NCBI GenBank assembly: GCA_028283605.1
Contig: JAPWKH010000031.1
Span: forward strand, 1-64,000
Reading direction: 5' to 3'
Origin: Arachidicoccus sp.
GTDB lineage: Bacteria > Bacteroidota > Bacteroidia > Chitinophagales > Chitinophagaceae
DNA length: 64,000 nucleotides
Shown here: positions 45,488-55,803 of the stretch, piece by piece
How positions within the stretch are numbered: position 1 is the stretch's first letter
Layout of the letters: every line of letters starts with the position of its first letter
Translations under genes and position numbers: made by a program
The notes under the pieces: model-generated
The model's database searches: none
Told to the model about the DNA's origin: nothing
The model's input: only the letters and a program-made list of their open reading frames with translations

Positions 45488-46174
45488 ATGAATTTATCTA
45501 TCAAAAACTGGGCTGAGGACGATCGTCCGCGAGAGAAACTTTTATTGAAAGGAGCACATGCATTGAGCAATGCTGAATTGCTTGCGATACTCATTAATCA
45601 CGGTACGAAAGAAGCGTCAGCCGTAGATTTGGCAAAAGATATATTAAGCAAATCAAACAACAGTATTCACCAGCTTTCTAAATTATCCGTAAAAGAAATT
45701 CTTCAATTAAAAGTAAAAGGCATCGGCGAAGTAAAAGCCATTACGCTTGTGGCCGCATTGGAATTATTGAACCGCCGCGAAGCGGAATCCAAAAATAAAA
45801 AGAGCATCACCAACAGCAACGAAATTGCGGAATTTTTAAAAGCCAAATTGCAATATTTACCCAAAGAGGTTTTTGCAGTAGTTTTTCTAAATAACGGCAA
45901 TGTAATTATAGGTTTTGAAATTATCAGTGAAGGCGGCATTACAGGAACGTTGATAGATGTAAGAATAATTTTGAAAAAAGCGCTGCAGCACAATGCTACA
46001 GGAATTATCATAAGCCACAATCATCCGAGCGGAAATTTAACACCGAGCAAGGCAGATCTTGATATTACTCAAAAAATAAAAACGGCATCCGAAACGCTTG
46101 ATGTAAAATTGCTTGATCACATCATTGTTTCGGATACCGGATATTTCAGTTTTGCAGATCAGGAAATTATTTAA
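45488..46174 (+). CDS. radC: RadC family JAB-domain protein
   Basis: 228 residues from the ATG at 45488. The open frame begins at 45461, only three bases after the -7 box, so that start is unlikely. The N-terminal WAEDDRPREKLLLKG and a helix-hairpin-helix region (LKVKGIGEVKAITLVAALEL) are followed by the JAB metal site HNHPSGNLTPSKADLD. Despite the name, a repair role is not established for the family. It is convergent with the S10 peptidase gene, 12 bp apart. Confidence 0.93.
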   Translation: MNLSIKNWAEDDRPREKLLLKGAHALSNAELLAILINHGTKEASAVDLAKDILSKSNNSIHQLSKLSVKEILQLKVKGIGEVKAITLVAALELLNRREAESKNKKSITNSNEIAEFLKAKLQYLPKEVFAVVFLNNGNVIIGFEIISEGGITGTLIDVRIILKKALQHNATGIIISHNHPSGNLTPSKADLDITQKIKTASETLDVKLLDHIIVSDTGYFSFADQEII

Positions 46175-46186
46175 AAGCTTTTTGAA

Positions 46187-47758
46187 TTAATTCGCTGAAT
46201 ATGTTGAATTGATAAATTTTGCCACATTATCATGCAATTGTTTCAAAGACTCCTGATGCAGATAAACCATGTGCCCGGAAAAATATCTGTCATATTCAAT
46301 ATTCTTCTGCAATTCCACAGGCATTGGTAAATGCTTCATTTCATATTCTCCTTCAAAATATGGTGTACCTAAATCAAAGTAACCTGAATTCAGCATTACT
46401 TTTAAAGTAGGATCATAAATCATGGCTTGTGCCAGATCATTCATTACATTTGGAAAACCTACAAAACCGCGTCTTTTAAAATCCCACCGGCCTGTATTAC
46501 CAAAAGTTTTATATTCCAGTCCTTTGCCAAAATGCAAAATATTGCGTACATAACTATTAAAAGTGGCAGTAAATGCGCCATCAATGTACGAATCCATTGG
46601 ATCATATTCTGCGCCTTCACTTAATGGATTCATTGCCGGGCCTGCAAATCGCGAATCTAAGCGTCCGGTAATTTTGCTGCTGTCGCCTAACAATGTTTGC
46701 TCAAATTGAGGGCCATTAATACGCAAATTGCCTTTCTTGATATATGCTACCGGCAAGCCTGTGTATTGATGCAGCTTTTCTGCAATCTGATTAAAAGAAG
46801 CCGGGTCAATTGCCGCACCTTTATTAAGCGCTGTTGCATAATCTGTCAATGCAAAATTTTCAACTTCTCTTAAAAGCGGTTCCAATTGTGCTGTCTGGTT
46901 TGGAAGCTTATGATGATACCAAGCTGTTGCTGTAAAAGATGGTAAAACCAATTGAAAAGGTAAACCGTCTCCGGGATTTTGTCCGGTAGTTTCCGTCATT
47001 AAACCATAGGTTAATAATTGTGATAATAAAATTACTCCGTTTAAGCTTATGCCCGCTTGTTCCAAATTATTGGCAACAACCGCAGACCTGAAAGTGCCAT
47101 AACTTTCTCCGAATAAATATTTCGGGGAATTCCATCTGTCAAAAGTTGAAATAAATTGTTTGATAAAATCAGCAAATGCTTCTCCATCCTGATCTATGCC
47201 GAAAAAATCCTGAGGAGAACCGGCACCTCCTGATTCTTTTGTAATCAATTTTCCAAAACCGGTTCCCGGCGCATCAATAAAAACGAGATCGCTTGCATCA
47301 AGAAGGCTGTAATCATTATTCACCGTTTTATAAGGCGCTTTTGTTCTTCCCGTGTCGTTGATAAAAACTTTTTGCGGCCCCCAGGCTCCAATGTGCAACC
47401 ATATTGTAGAACTTCCCGGCCCTCCGTTGTAGATAAAGGTAACCGGCCGTTTTGAAGGATCAACTCCTTTTTTAAAATAAGCAGTATAGAATATGCTTAT
47501 TCGAGGAATACCCTCATCATTTTTCAACACCAAATTTCCCGCTGTTGCGTTATAATTAATCAGCTTACCTTCCACCGTTACCGATCCTTCTGAATGCGAT
47601 TGGTGTTCTTTTTTAAAATCAAAAACCGCAGTATCATTTTTAGAAAAAGCATTCGACGCGGCGGCAGAAGTGTCTCGTTTTTCTGCATGCGGCCGGTTTT
47701 GCGCAACTGCTGAAGATAAAAAAAGCCATGAAATACCTAATACAAAGAATTGTTTCAT
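46187..47758 (-). CDS. S10 family serine carboxypeptidase-like protein
   Basis: A 523-residue protein with a signal peptide (SSAVAQ, residue 20). FIYNGGPGSSTIWLH is the oxyanion region near 110-122, and Ser219 in FGESYGTF is the nucleophile. The Asp is probably in LNSGYFDLGTP and the His in FSGHMVYLH near the end. S10 enzymes remove C-terminal residues at acidic pH; bacterial forms are exported and poorly studied. Length and motifs are complete. Confidence 0.9.
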   Translation of the reverse strand: MKQFFVLGISWLFLSSAVAQNRPHAEKRDTSAAASNAFSKNDTAVFDFKKEHQSHSEGSVTVEGKLINYNATAGNLVLKNDEGIPRISIFYTAYFKKGVDPSKRPVTFIYNGGPGSSTIWLHIGAWGPQKVFINDTGRTKAPYKTVNNDYSLLDASDLVFIDAPGTGFGKLITKESGGAGSPQDFFGIDQDGEAFADFIKQFISTFDRWNSPKYLFGESYGTFRSAVVANNLEQAGISLNGVILLSQLLTYGLMTETTGQNPGDGLPFQLVLPSFTATAWYHHKLPNQTAQLEPLLREVENFALTDYATALNKGAAIDPASFNQIAEKLHQYTGLPVAYIKKGNLRINGPQFEQTLLGDSSKITGRLDSRFAGPAMNPLSEGAEYDPMDSYIDGAFTATFNSYVRNILHFGKGLEYKTFGNTGRWDFKRRGFVGFPNVMNDLAQAMIYDPTLKVMLNSGYFDLGTPYFEGEYEMKHLPMPVELQKNIEYDRYFSGHMVYLHQESLKQLHDNVAKFINSTYSAN

Positions 47759-47920
47759 ATACGTATTTATAATTTATGAGAGAAGACTATTTCGTAAGTT
47801 AGCTAATATATGAAAACTAAGCAATTCTCTTTACATCATTTTTAACTATTTGTATAAATATTTTAAGACAAACGTTTATCCACAATTAGTTCAGCTAATA
47901 ATAATTCATTAAATTAAAAT

Positions 47921-47928
47921 TATCTTTG
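47921..47928 (+). promoter_or_regulatory. -7 box of gcvP
   Basis: TATCTTTG matches TAnnTTTG exactly, 29 nt before the ATG at 47958. No glycine riboswitch was recognised in the leader. Confidence 0.5.
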
Positions 47929-47957
47929 CGCATCTTTTTACAGTAAGAAAATTTAAA

Positions 47958-50822
47958 ATGGATATCTTTCAAGAACAACATAATGAATTTCAGCAGCGCC
48001 ACATCGGTACATTGGAATCCGGAAGCAAAGAAATGTTAGAAACAATAGGTGTTTCAAGCATCAAAGAGTTGATCGATAAAACAATACCTTCCAACATACA
48101 TTTCGATTATAAACTCGATTTGCCCGGAGCAATCAGTGAGCAAGAATATCTTACCGAAATAAGAAATATCGCTTCGAAAAACAAGCTCTTCAAAACTTAT
48201 ATTGGGCAAGGATATTATAATACATTAACGCCTTCAGTGATATTGCGCAATGTATTTGAAAATCCGGGATGGTACACGCAATACACGCCCTATCAGGCAG
48301 AAATTTCACAAGGCCGCCTGGAAAGTTTGCTGAATTATCAAACCGTAATCAGCGATCTTACCGGCTTGCCGATTGCCAATGCCTCTTTATTGGACGAAGC
48401 TACTTCTGCAGCAGAAGCTATGTCGATGCTTTTTCATCATGTAAATACACGTGGAATTACCCGCTCGAAATTTTTTGTGGATAATGCAGTTTTCTTACAA
48501 ACGAAAAGCGTACTTGAAACGCGCGCCGTACCCGCAGGCATAGAAATTGTTTACGGCGATTATACAACCGCTTCAATCGACGAATCATATTTTGGAGCAT
48601 TGTTACAATATCCGAACAGCAACGGCTCGGTAGAAGATTACCGCACATTTATCCAAAGCGTTCATAATATAGGTGCATTTATAATATTGGCAACTGATCT
48701 GCTGGCATTGACTTTATTGACTTCCCCCGCCGAATTAGATGCAGACGTTGCAGTAGGCTCATCACAAAGATTAGGCGTACCGCTGGGATATGGCGGCCCG
48801 CATGCAGCTTTCTTTTCTACAAAAGATGAATTTAAACGAGCCATTCCAGGAAGAATTATCGGCATAAGTGTGGATGCGCAAAACAATCATGCGCTGCGTA
48901 TGGCTTTGCAAACGCGCGAGCAACATATAAAAAGAGAAAAAGCAACATCCAATATTTGTACGGCGCAAGCGCTGTTGGCGAATATGGCTGCAATGTATGC
49001 CGTTTATCACGGACCAAAAGGTTTAAAACAAATTGCACAACGCATACATATTATTGCACAAACCGTTTCCGATGCATTACAATCATTGGGTTATGAAAAT
49101 ATCAATAAGGCTTATTTCGATACATTAAAAATAAAAGCTGATAAATCAATCCTACAGCCAATAGCCGAAGTTGAAGGAATAAATTTTCATTATTTCCCTG
49201 ACGGAACTATAGGTATTTCCATTGATGAAACAACCACGCAAAAAGATGCTTTGGACATTGTATATGTTTTTGCAAAAGCCAAAGGACAAGATGAAGCAGA
49301 AATAGAATTTAACGCAGAAGAATTTACAGAAACGGTAATACCGGAAACATTACTCCGCACATCGGAATATTTAACACATCCCGTTTTTAATTCACATCAC
49401 AGCGAAAGCCAAATGATGCGTTATATTAAAAAATTGGAAAATAAAGACCTTGCTTTAAATACAAGTATGATCACACTTGGAAGCTGCACCATGAAACTGA
49501 ATGCAGCTACCGAAATGATTCCTGTAAGCTGGCCAGAATTCAGCGCTATTCATCCATTTGCGCCTGCTTCACAAACGCAAGGCTATCAATTTATCATTGA
49601 TGAATTAAGCAAATATTTATCAATCATTACAGGTTTTGATGCTTGCAGCTTACAACCCAACAGTGGCGCGCAAGGCGAATTTGCCGGCTTGAATGCGATA
49701 ATGAATTATCATAAAGCAAATGGCAACGCACATAGAAACGTGGTTTTAATTCCTATTTCCGCTCATGGCACCAATCCTGCTTCTGCGGTAATGGCAGGAA
49801 TGAAAGTAATTGTTGTAAAAAGCGATGAAAAAGGGCAAGTGGATGTTGCGGATTTACAAGCCAAAGCTGAACAATATAAAGATACGCTCGGCGCGCTGAT
49901 GATTACTTATCCTTCTACTTACGGCGTATTTGAAGAAAGCATAACAGAAATTTGCAAAATCATTCACGACAATGGTGGACAAGTTTATATGGATGGCGCG
50001 AATATGAATGCACAGGTCGGGCATACATCTCCGGGCTTTATCGGCGCAGATGTTTGTCATTTAAATTTGCACAAAACATTTGCGATTCCGCACGGCGGCG
50101 GCGGTCCGGGTGTTGGTCCGATTTGTGTGAAAAAACATTTAATTCCATATTTGCCCGGTCATTTCAGTTTAGATTCCAAAAATGCAGTATCTGCAGCAGC
50201 TTATGGCTCTGCATCTATATTGCTAATAAGTTACGCGTATATTAAAATGTTGGGTTTAGATGGACTGAAAAAGGCAACGGAACATGCTATTCTGAATGCT
50301 AATTACATGAAATCGCGCTTACAGAAGTATTTCCCAATTTTATTTGCCGGTGAAAACGGAACCTGCGGACATGAATTTATCGTTGATCTTCGTCCGTTTA
50401 AAACAAGCGCACATATAGAAGCGGAAGATGTTGCCAAGAGACTGATGGATTACGGTTTTCACGCGCCTACAATGAGTTTTCCTGTAGCCGGAACAATTAT
50501 GATTGAACCAACGGAAAGTGAAGATAAAGGGGAATTGGATCGTTTCTGTGATGCATTGATCAATATTTATCACGAGATCAAAGCAGTAGAAAACGGCGAA
50601 GTGGATGCTAATGACAACGTATTGAAAAATGCGCCGCATACACAACAGGTAATTTGTGCGGATGAATGGAATCATTCTTACAGCAGGGAATATGCTGCTT
50701 TCCCGATGGCTTATGTAAAAGAAAATAAATTCTGGCCATCGGTTTCAAGAATTAATAATACTTACGGAGACAGAAATTTAGTATGCACTTGCGAACCTGT
50801 TGAAAATTATGCTGAGGCTTAG
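47958..50822 (+). CDS. gcvP: Glycine dehydrogenase (decarboxylating), P protein
   Basis: A 954-residue single-chain P protein. The N-terminal half starts with [21 protein letters not shown] and contains [16 protein letters not shown] and [14 protein letters not shown]. The C-terminal half has the PLP lysine Lys706 in [17 protein letters not shown]. It decarboxylates glycine and passes the aminomethyl group to the lipoyl H protein. The gcvT and gcvH genes are not in the window. A strong terminator follows. Confidence 0.97.
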   Translation: MDIFQEQHNEFQQRHIGTLESGSKEMLETIGVSSIKELIDKTIPSNIHFDYKLDLPGAISEQEYLTEIRNIASKNKLFKTYIGQGYYNTLTPSVILRNVFENPGWYTQYTPYQAEISQGRLESLLNYQTVISDLTGLPIANASLLDEATSAAEAMSMLFHHVNTRGITRSKFFVDNAVFLQTKSVLETRAVPAGIEIVYGDYTTASIDESYFGALLQYPNSNGSVEDYRTFIQSVHNIGAFIILATDLLALTLLTSPAELDADVAVGSSQRLGVPLGYGGPHAAFFSTKDEFKRAIPGRIIGISVDAQNNHALRMALQTREQHIKREKATSNICTAQALLANMAAMYAVYHGPKGLKQIAQRIHIIAQTVSDALQSLGYENINKAYFDTLKIKADKSILQPIAEVEGINFHYFPDGTIGISIDETTTQKDALDIVYVFAKAKGQDEAEIEFNAEEFTETVIPETLLRTSEYLTHPVFNSHHSESQMMRYIKKLENKDLALNTSMITLGSCTMKLNAATEMIPVSWPEFSAIHPFAPASQTQGYQFIIDELSKYLSIITGFDACSLQPNSGAQGEFAGLNAIMNYHKANGNAHRNVVLIPISAHGTNPASAVMAGMKVIVVKSDEKGQVDVADLQAKAEQYKDTLGALMITYPSTYGVFEESITEICKIIHDNGGQVYMDGANMNAQVGHTSPGFIGADVCHLNLHKTFAIPHGGGGPGVGPICVKKHLIPYLPGHFSLDSKNAVSAAAYGSASILLISYAYIKMLGLDGLKKATEHAILNANYMKSRLQKYFPILFAGENGTCGHEFIVDLRPFKTSAHIEAEDVAKRLMDYGFHAPTMSFPVAGTIMIEPTESEDKGELDRFCDALINIYHEIKAVENGEVDANDNVLKNAPHTQQVICADEWNHSYSREYAAFPMAYVKENKFWPSVSRINNTYGDRNLVCTCEPVENYAEA

Positions 50823-50839
50823 CGGGCAAGACGAACTAT

Positions 50840-50880
50840 AAAATAAAAGGCTTCTCAATGTTGGGGAGCCTTTTATTTTT
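50840..50880 (+). terminator. Rho-independent terminator after gcvP
   Basis: A 17-bp stem (50840-50856 with 50863-50879, two G-T pairs) has a 6-nt loop and ends in a T-rich arm. Confidence 0.88.
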
Positions 50881-50949
50881 ATGTAATTTTTCAGTTTTTA
50901 CAAAACTATCGCAGGTTAATTATTATCTTTAAGAATAACAATACCGTTA

Positions 50950-51930
50950 ATGCACAATTTTCTGGAAAATATTATCCGAAGAATTATTTACGGAGAAAAA
51001 AAATCCGTTGAAAAGAAAAATGCAGGAACGCTATCTGAATATAAGATGGCAAAGGGTTACCGCCTTCTTTTTTTAAATATCAAACACAACATTCGAAGCA
51101 CACTATTAATTATTGCCGGAATTTTTTCGGCTTCTTTTGGTTTAAAAGGTTTTTTACTTACCAATCATTTTATTGACGGCGGAGTTACCGGTATTTCTTT
51201 ACTTCTTTCGGGTATTACAAAAGCTCCTTTGTACATTTTCCTGATATGTATAAATATACCTTTTGTTTTTATGGGATACAAAACAGTCAGCAAACAATTC
51301 GCCATAAAAACAGGATTGGCAATTACAGGTTTGGCTTTATGTGTAGCGCTCGTGCATTTTCCGGACGTTACAAAAGACAATTTATTGGTTGCCGTATTTG
51401 GCGGATTTTTTTTAGGCGCAGGTATAGGAATGTCTATCCGCGGTGGCGCTGTAATTGACGGAACAGAAGTATTAGCCCTTTATTTAAGTAAAAAATTCGG
51501 GACAACTATTGGCGATATTATTATTATCATCAACATAATTATTTTTTCCAGCGGCGCCTATTTTCTCGGAATAGAACCGGCTTTGTATTCCATGATTACA
51601 TATTTGGCGGCTTCAAAAACATTGGATTTTGTAGTGGAAGGTATTGAAGAATATATTGGCGTAACCATCATTTCTTCGCACAGTAAAGAAATTAGTGAAA
51701 TGATTGTAAACCAATTGGGTCGCGGCATTACGGTTTACAGCGCCAAACGAGGCTATGGCAAACGCGGAGCACGGGAAGAAAGCGATATTTTATACACCGT
51801 AATCACGCGTTTGGAGTTGAATAAACTCAATACCGAAATTCAAAAAATAGATGAATTTGCCTTTGTTGTGATGAGTCCGGTTAAAGATACCAAAGGCGGT
51901 ATGATTAAAAAGCGGCCGCTGAATCATTGA
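50950..51930 (+). CDS. YitT family membrane protein (DUF161/DUF2179)
   Basis: A 326-residue protein. After about 55 mostly polar residues come five hydrophobic segments between about 55 and 225 (FSASFGLKGFLLTNHFIDGGVTGIS, GGFFLGAGIGMSIRGGAVIDGTE). A soluble DUF2179 domain at about 235-315 follows (EISEMIVNQLGRGITVYSAKRGYG, YTVITRLELNKL). The family is suspected to export or sense an unknown solute. The N-terminal extension is longer than in Bacillus YitT. It lies 146 bp before gldK; shared transcription is uncertain. Confidence 0.88.
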   Translation: MHNFLENIIRRIIYGEKKSVEKKNAGTLSEYKMAKGYRLLFLNIKHNIRSTLLIIAGIFSASFGLKGFLLTNHFIDGGVTGISLLLSGITKAPLYIFLICINIPFVFMGYKTVSKQFAIKTGLAITGLALCVALVHFPDVTKDNLLVAVFGGFFLGAGIGMSIRGGAVIDGTEVLALYLSKKFGTTIGDIIIIINIIIFSSGAYFLGIEPALYSMITYLAASKTLDFVVEGIEEYIGVTIISSHSKEISEMIVNQLGRGITVYSAKRGYGKRGAREESDILYTVITRLELNKLNTEIQKIDEFAFVVMSPVKDTKGGMIKKRPLNH

Positions 51931-52076
51931 AAAAAAGGATGTATTTTTTCTCAATACGCTTATCCCATACAATAATCGTTTTCACAATTCGTTTTCATTA
52001 GTGTTGCAGCGTTTTAAAATGGAACCGAATTCATTTTTGAAAGAACAGCCTGTAATGCACATGTTTAGAATAATAT

Positions 52077-53342
52077 ATGAAAATCAAACTCAGATTTTAT
52101 CACTTAATTTTTTGTTCGGCAATTATTGTGTTCATTGGCTGTAAAGCAAAATTGGGCGCCTCCGGCTCTGAAGACGGAATTGTACACGGTGCAAAATATG
52201 GCATTGCACCCAAAGGCATGGATCTGCCGTCAAATATGGTTTATATACCTACCGGTTCGTTTCAATTGGGAGCTAATGAAATCAGCCCGGTTTCCGGCGG
52301 CGGCAGTGTTTCGGTAAATGGTTTTTGGATGGACAAATACGAAGTTACCAATGCACAATACCACCAATTTGTAAATTGGGTACGCGATTCCTTAGCGGCA
52401 TTGCAATTGGGTTTTGTGCATATTACACAAGACGGCGACACTACAATCGATTGGGCTAAGGCCGGTAAAATAAACTACAAAGATTCTGTATTGCTTGGAA
52501 AACTTACCAATATAATGCTGCCTGCGGAAGAATTATTAAACCCGTCACGTCCAGAGATTGATCCCAGAAAATTAGTTTACCGGGCAAAAGGTTATGATTT
52601 TAATGCGGCTGCGCATCATCCAGGTCAACCGAGAAGAAACTTTTTTTATGAGTACACCATTCCTGTTTACCCTGATACGCTGGTATGGATAAAAGATTTC
52701 GATTACTCATATAACATTGCCATGGTTCGTGATTATTTTTCAAATGCATCTTATGCGCAGTATCCTGTAATAGGCGTTAACTGGCGGCAGGCATCGGCAT
52801 TTGCACATTGGCGTACCAATTATCTGAACCAATATTTAGGTAAGAAAAAATTAGCTATTGGAAATACTTACCGATTGCCTACCGAAGCCGAGTGGGAATA
52901 TGCAGCCCGCGGCGGCCATAATAATTTTCTTTATCCATGGGGAAATTATTTAAAAAACAATAAGGGTTGCATTATGGCTAATTTCAAAGAAGGGAAAGGA
53001 AATTATACCGATGATGAAGCATTATATCCGGCGAGGGTAGATTCCTATTTTCCAAATGATTATGGCTTATATAATATGTCCGGCAATGTTGCGGAATGGA
53101 CAGGTACGAATTTTATAAACGGCTATCAGGCGTATGATAATGATTTTAATCCAAACATCACTATAAATGCTACTGATGCAGATGCATTGGATATGAAAAG
53201 AAAAACTGTTCGCGGCGGCAGCTGGAAAGATCCTGCGAAAGATATCCGTGTTAATTCGAGAAATTTTGAATATATGGATTCTGCGCGTTCTTATATCGGA
53301 TTTCGCTGCGTGATAGATATTCCACCGGCAACTAAAAAATAA
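52077..53342 (+). CDS. gldK: T9SS ring lipoprotein GldK/PorK
   Basis: A 421-residue lipoprotein (Cys22 in VFIGCKAKLG). The formylglycine-enzyme (SUMF1) fold is clear: NMVYIPTGSFQLGANE, FWMDKYEVTNAQYHQFVNW, YRLPTEAEWEYAARGG, GNVAEWTG and RGGSWKD. The PDTLVWIKDFDYSYN and YPVIGVNWRQASAFAHWRTN stretches match GldK/PorK better than GldJ. With GldN it forms the large periplasmic ring under the outer membrane in type IX secretion. It is 115 bp before gldN; gldL and gldM are missing between them. Confidence 0.82.
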   Translation: MKIKLRFYHLIFCSAIIVFIGCKAKLGASGSEDGIVHGAKYGIAPKGMDLPSNMVYIPTGSFQLGANEISPVSGGGSVSVNGFWMDKYEVTNAQYHQFVNWVRDSLAALQLGFVHITQDGDTTIDWAKAGKINYKDSVLLGKLTNIMLPAEELLNPSRPEIDPRKLVYRAKGYDFNAAAHHPGQPRRNFFYEYTIPVYPDTLVWIKDFDYSYNIAMVRDYFSNASYAQYPVIGVNWRQASAFAHWRTNYLNQYLGKKKLAIGNTYRLPTEAEWEYAARGGHNNFLYPWGNYLKNNKGCIMANFKEGKGNYTDDEALYPARVDSYFPNDYGLYNMSGNVAEWTGTNFINGYQAYDNDFNPNITINATDADALDMKRKTVRGGSWKDPAKDIRVNSRNFEYMDSARSYIGFRCVIDIPPATKK

Positions 53343-53457
53343 GAAATACAATACCGGGAAAACGCAATACAAATTTTTAAAAACAACGGAAAATATCTAA
53401 TACGTACTCCATTCGCCCGAAAGATTCGCGACAGCCGCAAATGCAAAATTTATACGA

Positions 53458-54495
53458 ATGAAAAAATGGTTTTTATATAAAAAAATATATTTGGTACTGG
53501 CGGGAACGGTTTGTATTTCTTATGCCGATAGCCAAATACGGCATAGGGCTGATTCTGCTAATAATTCGAAGTTGGCCGGCAATTTTTATTCGCAAGGCAA
53601 AGCCGATAGTTTGCCGATTAAATACATTCAGGATAATACAATTTCTCAGGGTAAATTATCCTTACGAAACGATTTCCCCTATGAGCAAGCGCCGTATTAC
53701 CAGCAAAGCAATGCTTTAAATTATCCGCATGTGCGCCAGGAAGATATTGCATACAGCATTCGGATTTGGGAAGATGTAGATACCCGCAAACCCGGCAATC
53801 GAAATATGATGTATGCCATAGACGACAGAGGTAGCAAGTCTTTGATTCAAATCATGCTGGAAGCCATTCGCAACAATCAATTAACCGCTTTCGATGCGCA
53901 GGATGACAGGTTTACGACACCGCTCACACCGCAGCAGGTAAGAGATGCCGTAGGCAGCGGGATGGATACTTCTGCTATTTTGGATTTAGACGGAAATATT
54001 ACCGGCTACCAAGTAAGGAACAAGACTATTGATTTGGATTCTATATATACTTACCGTTTAAAAGAAGACTGGTTTTACGATAAAAATTATGGCCGTATGA
54101 TGGTTCGTATTATCGGTATTGCGCCTGTAATGCCTTTCATACTTTCTACCGGTGACATAATTCCAAACAGCGAACATGCTGTTTTCTGGCTTTATTTCCC
54201 CGATCTACGTTCCATACTTACAAAATACAAAGCATATAATATGCAGGAACCGGGAACAAAAATTCCTTTTGATGAATTATTTGATTTAGGGCAGTTCAAA
54301 GGAAAAATCATAAAATCAAATTATGAAAATCCGGGAGAAATCAATTGGAATAATTTAATGCCGGATCCTGAAGATCAGCAAAAAACCATTGAAGAAATTC
54401 GTAAGCAATTGAGTGAATATGGTAATGACAACTATGATATGATCTCTCAGGAAACGCCTTCCAAACATTCTAAAAAAAGCAAGAAAAGCAAATAG
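53458..54495 (+). CDS. gldN: T9SS ring protein GldN/PorN
   Basis: A 345-residue protein with a probable signal peptide (about residue 25, ISYADSQ). VRQEDIAYSIRIWEDVDTRKPGN is followed by YRLKEDWFYDKNYGRMMVRIIGIAP and AVFWLYFPDLRSIL, which are the recurring marks of GldN/PorN. The C-terminal tail is Lys/Ser-rich (KHSKKSKKSK). GldN binds GldK to form the periplasmic ring and touches GldM of the motor. Here it directly follows gldK. Both genes are probably co-transcribed, and a terminator lies 67 bp after the stop codon. Confidence 0.85.
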   Translation: MKKWFLYKKIYLVLAGTVCISYADSQIRHRADSANNSKLAGNFYSQGKADSLPIKYIQDNTISQGKLSLRNDFPYEQAPYYQQSNALNYPHVRQEDIAYSIRIWEDVDTRKPGNRNMMYAIDDRGSKSLIQIMLEAIRNNQLTAFDAQDDRFTTPLTPQQVRDAVGSGMDTSAILDLDGNITGYQVRNKTIDLDSIYTYRLKEDWFYDKNYGRMMVRIIGIAPVMPFILSTGDIIPNSEHAVFWLYFPDLRSILTKYKAYNMQEPGTKIPFDELFDLGQFKGKIIKSNYENPGEINWNNLMPDPEDQQKTIEEIRKQLSEYGNDNYDMISQETPSKHSKKSKKSK

Positions 54496-54562
54496 TTTTC
54501 TCTGTCTGTTTTAAAGAATATTAACTTCATTGCATAAACTTGTAGAAAAATATCAAGAAATA

Positions 54563-54587
54563 AAAAAAGCGCTTGAGGCGCTTTTTT
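54563..54587. terminator. Bidirectional terminator between gldN and the oxidase operon
   Basis: A 10-bp stem (AAAAAAGCGC/GCGCTTTTTT; 54563-54572 with 54578-54587) with a 5-nt loop works for both convergent units. Confidence 0.85.
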
Positions 54588-54592
54588 ATCAA

Positions 54593-55069
54593 TTATTGTT
54601 GCTGCGGTTGTGCAGGTTTTTCTTCAGGTTTAATTTCTTTCTTTTCTCCTTGCTCTTCGTGTTTTGGCATAGGTAACTGATATAATTCTGTTTTATACGG
54701 ATCGTATTTTTCACGAAGGTGCTTGTATGAACTTCCATCCGCTAAAAATGCAATTATAAACCATATAAAGAAAGTTGCAGGCAGTCCTATTACCAAAATC
54801 ATATTACGCACTTCATGCCTAAGGTGCATAAAATAACCGATAATGTAAAATGCTTTCCAGAACATTAGTATCAAAATGATACCTTTTACAAAATGTCTTT
54901 TGAAACTTTCTTCTTCCCATCCCATCATTACAAAACCTAAAATTAACTCTACAATAGTCAGAATTGTAAGATAGATAGTTACTTTCCAAATTTCTTTACG
55001 TACTGCTTTTGAATCAAACGCATGTGCGTGCGTATGTCCTCCGTTTTCCAATTCATGTAAGTCAGCCAT
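54593..55069 (-). CDS. Cytochrome c oxidase subunit IV family protein
   Basis: A 158-residue protein. A His-rich start (GGHTHAHAF) is followed by three membrane segments between about 28 and 110 (IYLTILTIVELILGFVMM, GIILILMFWKAFYIIGYFMHL, MILVIGLPATFFIWFIIAFLA). The tail is rich in Pro, Glu and Gln. This matches the prokaryotic COX4 subunits that stabilise the oxidase. It is the last gene of the respiratory operon and ends 6 bp from a strong terminator. Confidence 0.88.
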   Translation of the reverse strand: MADLHELENGGHTHAHAFDSKAVRKEIWKVTIYLTILTIVELILGFVMMGWEEESFKRHFVKGIILILMFWKAFYIIGYFMHLRHEVRNMILVIGLPATFFIWFIIAFLADGSSYKHLREKYDPYKTELYQLPMPKHEEQGEKKEIKPEEKPAQPQQQ

Positions 55070-55096
55070 TGAATAATATTTTTAATAAAAATTAAA

Positions 55097-55776
55097 TTAT
55101 ACTAAATAAAATAATGCAAATACAAATACCCAAACCAAGTCTACAAAGTGCCAGTACAAACCGGCTTTTTCGATCATTAAATAATGTCCTCTTTTTTCGA
55201 ATACATTACAAATGCCATTATCAGCATTACGATATTAATAATCACTCCGGAAAATACATGGAATCCGTGAAAACCCGTAATCGTAAAAAAGAAATTGGTA
55301 AAATTGGGAGAAGACAATGATCCGTCGAAATTAGGAAACGGATTTCTTCCCCACCAAGCTCCTTCGCGATACAAATGTGTCCATTCCCATGCCTGACAAC
55401 TTAAAAATAACAATCCGCCTATAATAGTGAATAATGTATATTTTATTACAGCTTTTTTGTTCATTTCTTTTCCGGCTTGTACCGCCAGTACCATCGTAAC
55501 AGAACTGATAATCAAAATAAACGTCATCACGCTCACAAATACCAGCGGAGCGTTTGCAAATTCACTTGCGCCGGGATAGCTTTTGAAAACTTTATTTGGA
55601 TCGGGCCAGCCCATTGTGGCAAAACGGGTAGTCAAATAAGAAATTAATAATGCCCCAAAAGTAAAAGAATCGCTCAAGAGGAAAAACCACATCATCAATT
55701 TGCCATATTCCACTTTAAACGGACTGTAACCGCCTCCCCATGCGCTCCTCTTCTGTTCGCGTACTGCTACTGACAT
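55097..55776 (-). pseudogene. Cytochrome c oxidase subunit III (second copy), one-base frameshift near 3' end
   Basis: The ATG frame at 55776 encodes typical subunit III segments (FGALLISYLTTRFA, CQAWEWTHL, FFFTITGFHGFHVFSGV) but stops at 55177 after MYSKKEDII. The expected ending is in the neighbouring frame down to 55097: [16 protein letters not shown] and FALFYLV. Adding one A to the run of six at 55192-55197 (T on the plus strand) restores [16 protein letters not shown] and gives 226 residues. The lost part is the last membrane helix with the conserved His. Subunit III supports proton uptake by subunit I. Sequencing error and real mutation are both possible. Confidence 0.88.
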
Positions 55777-55803
55777 ATCTATAATTTAGTTTTAAAAAAT
55801 ATT

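Noticed and set aside
47759-47957. Glycine riboswitch before gcvP
   Set aside because: I saw no paired aptamer core; the leader after the predicted promoter is only about 25 nt.
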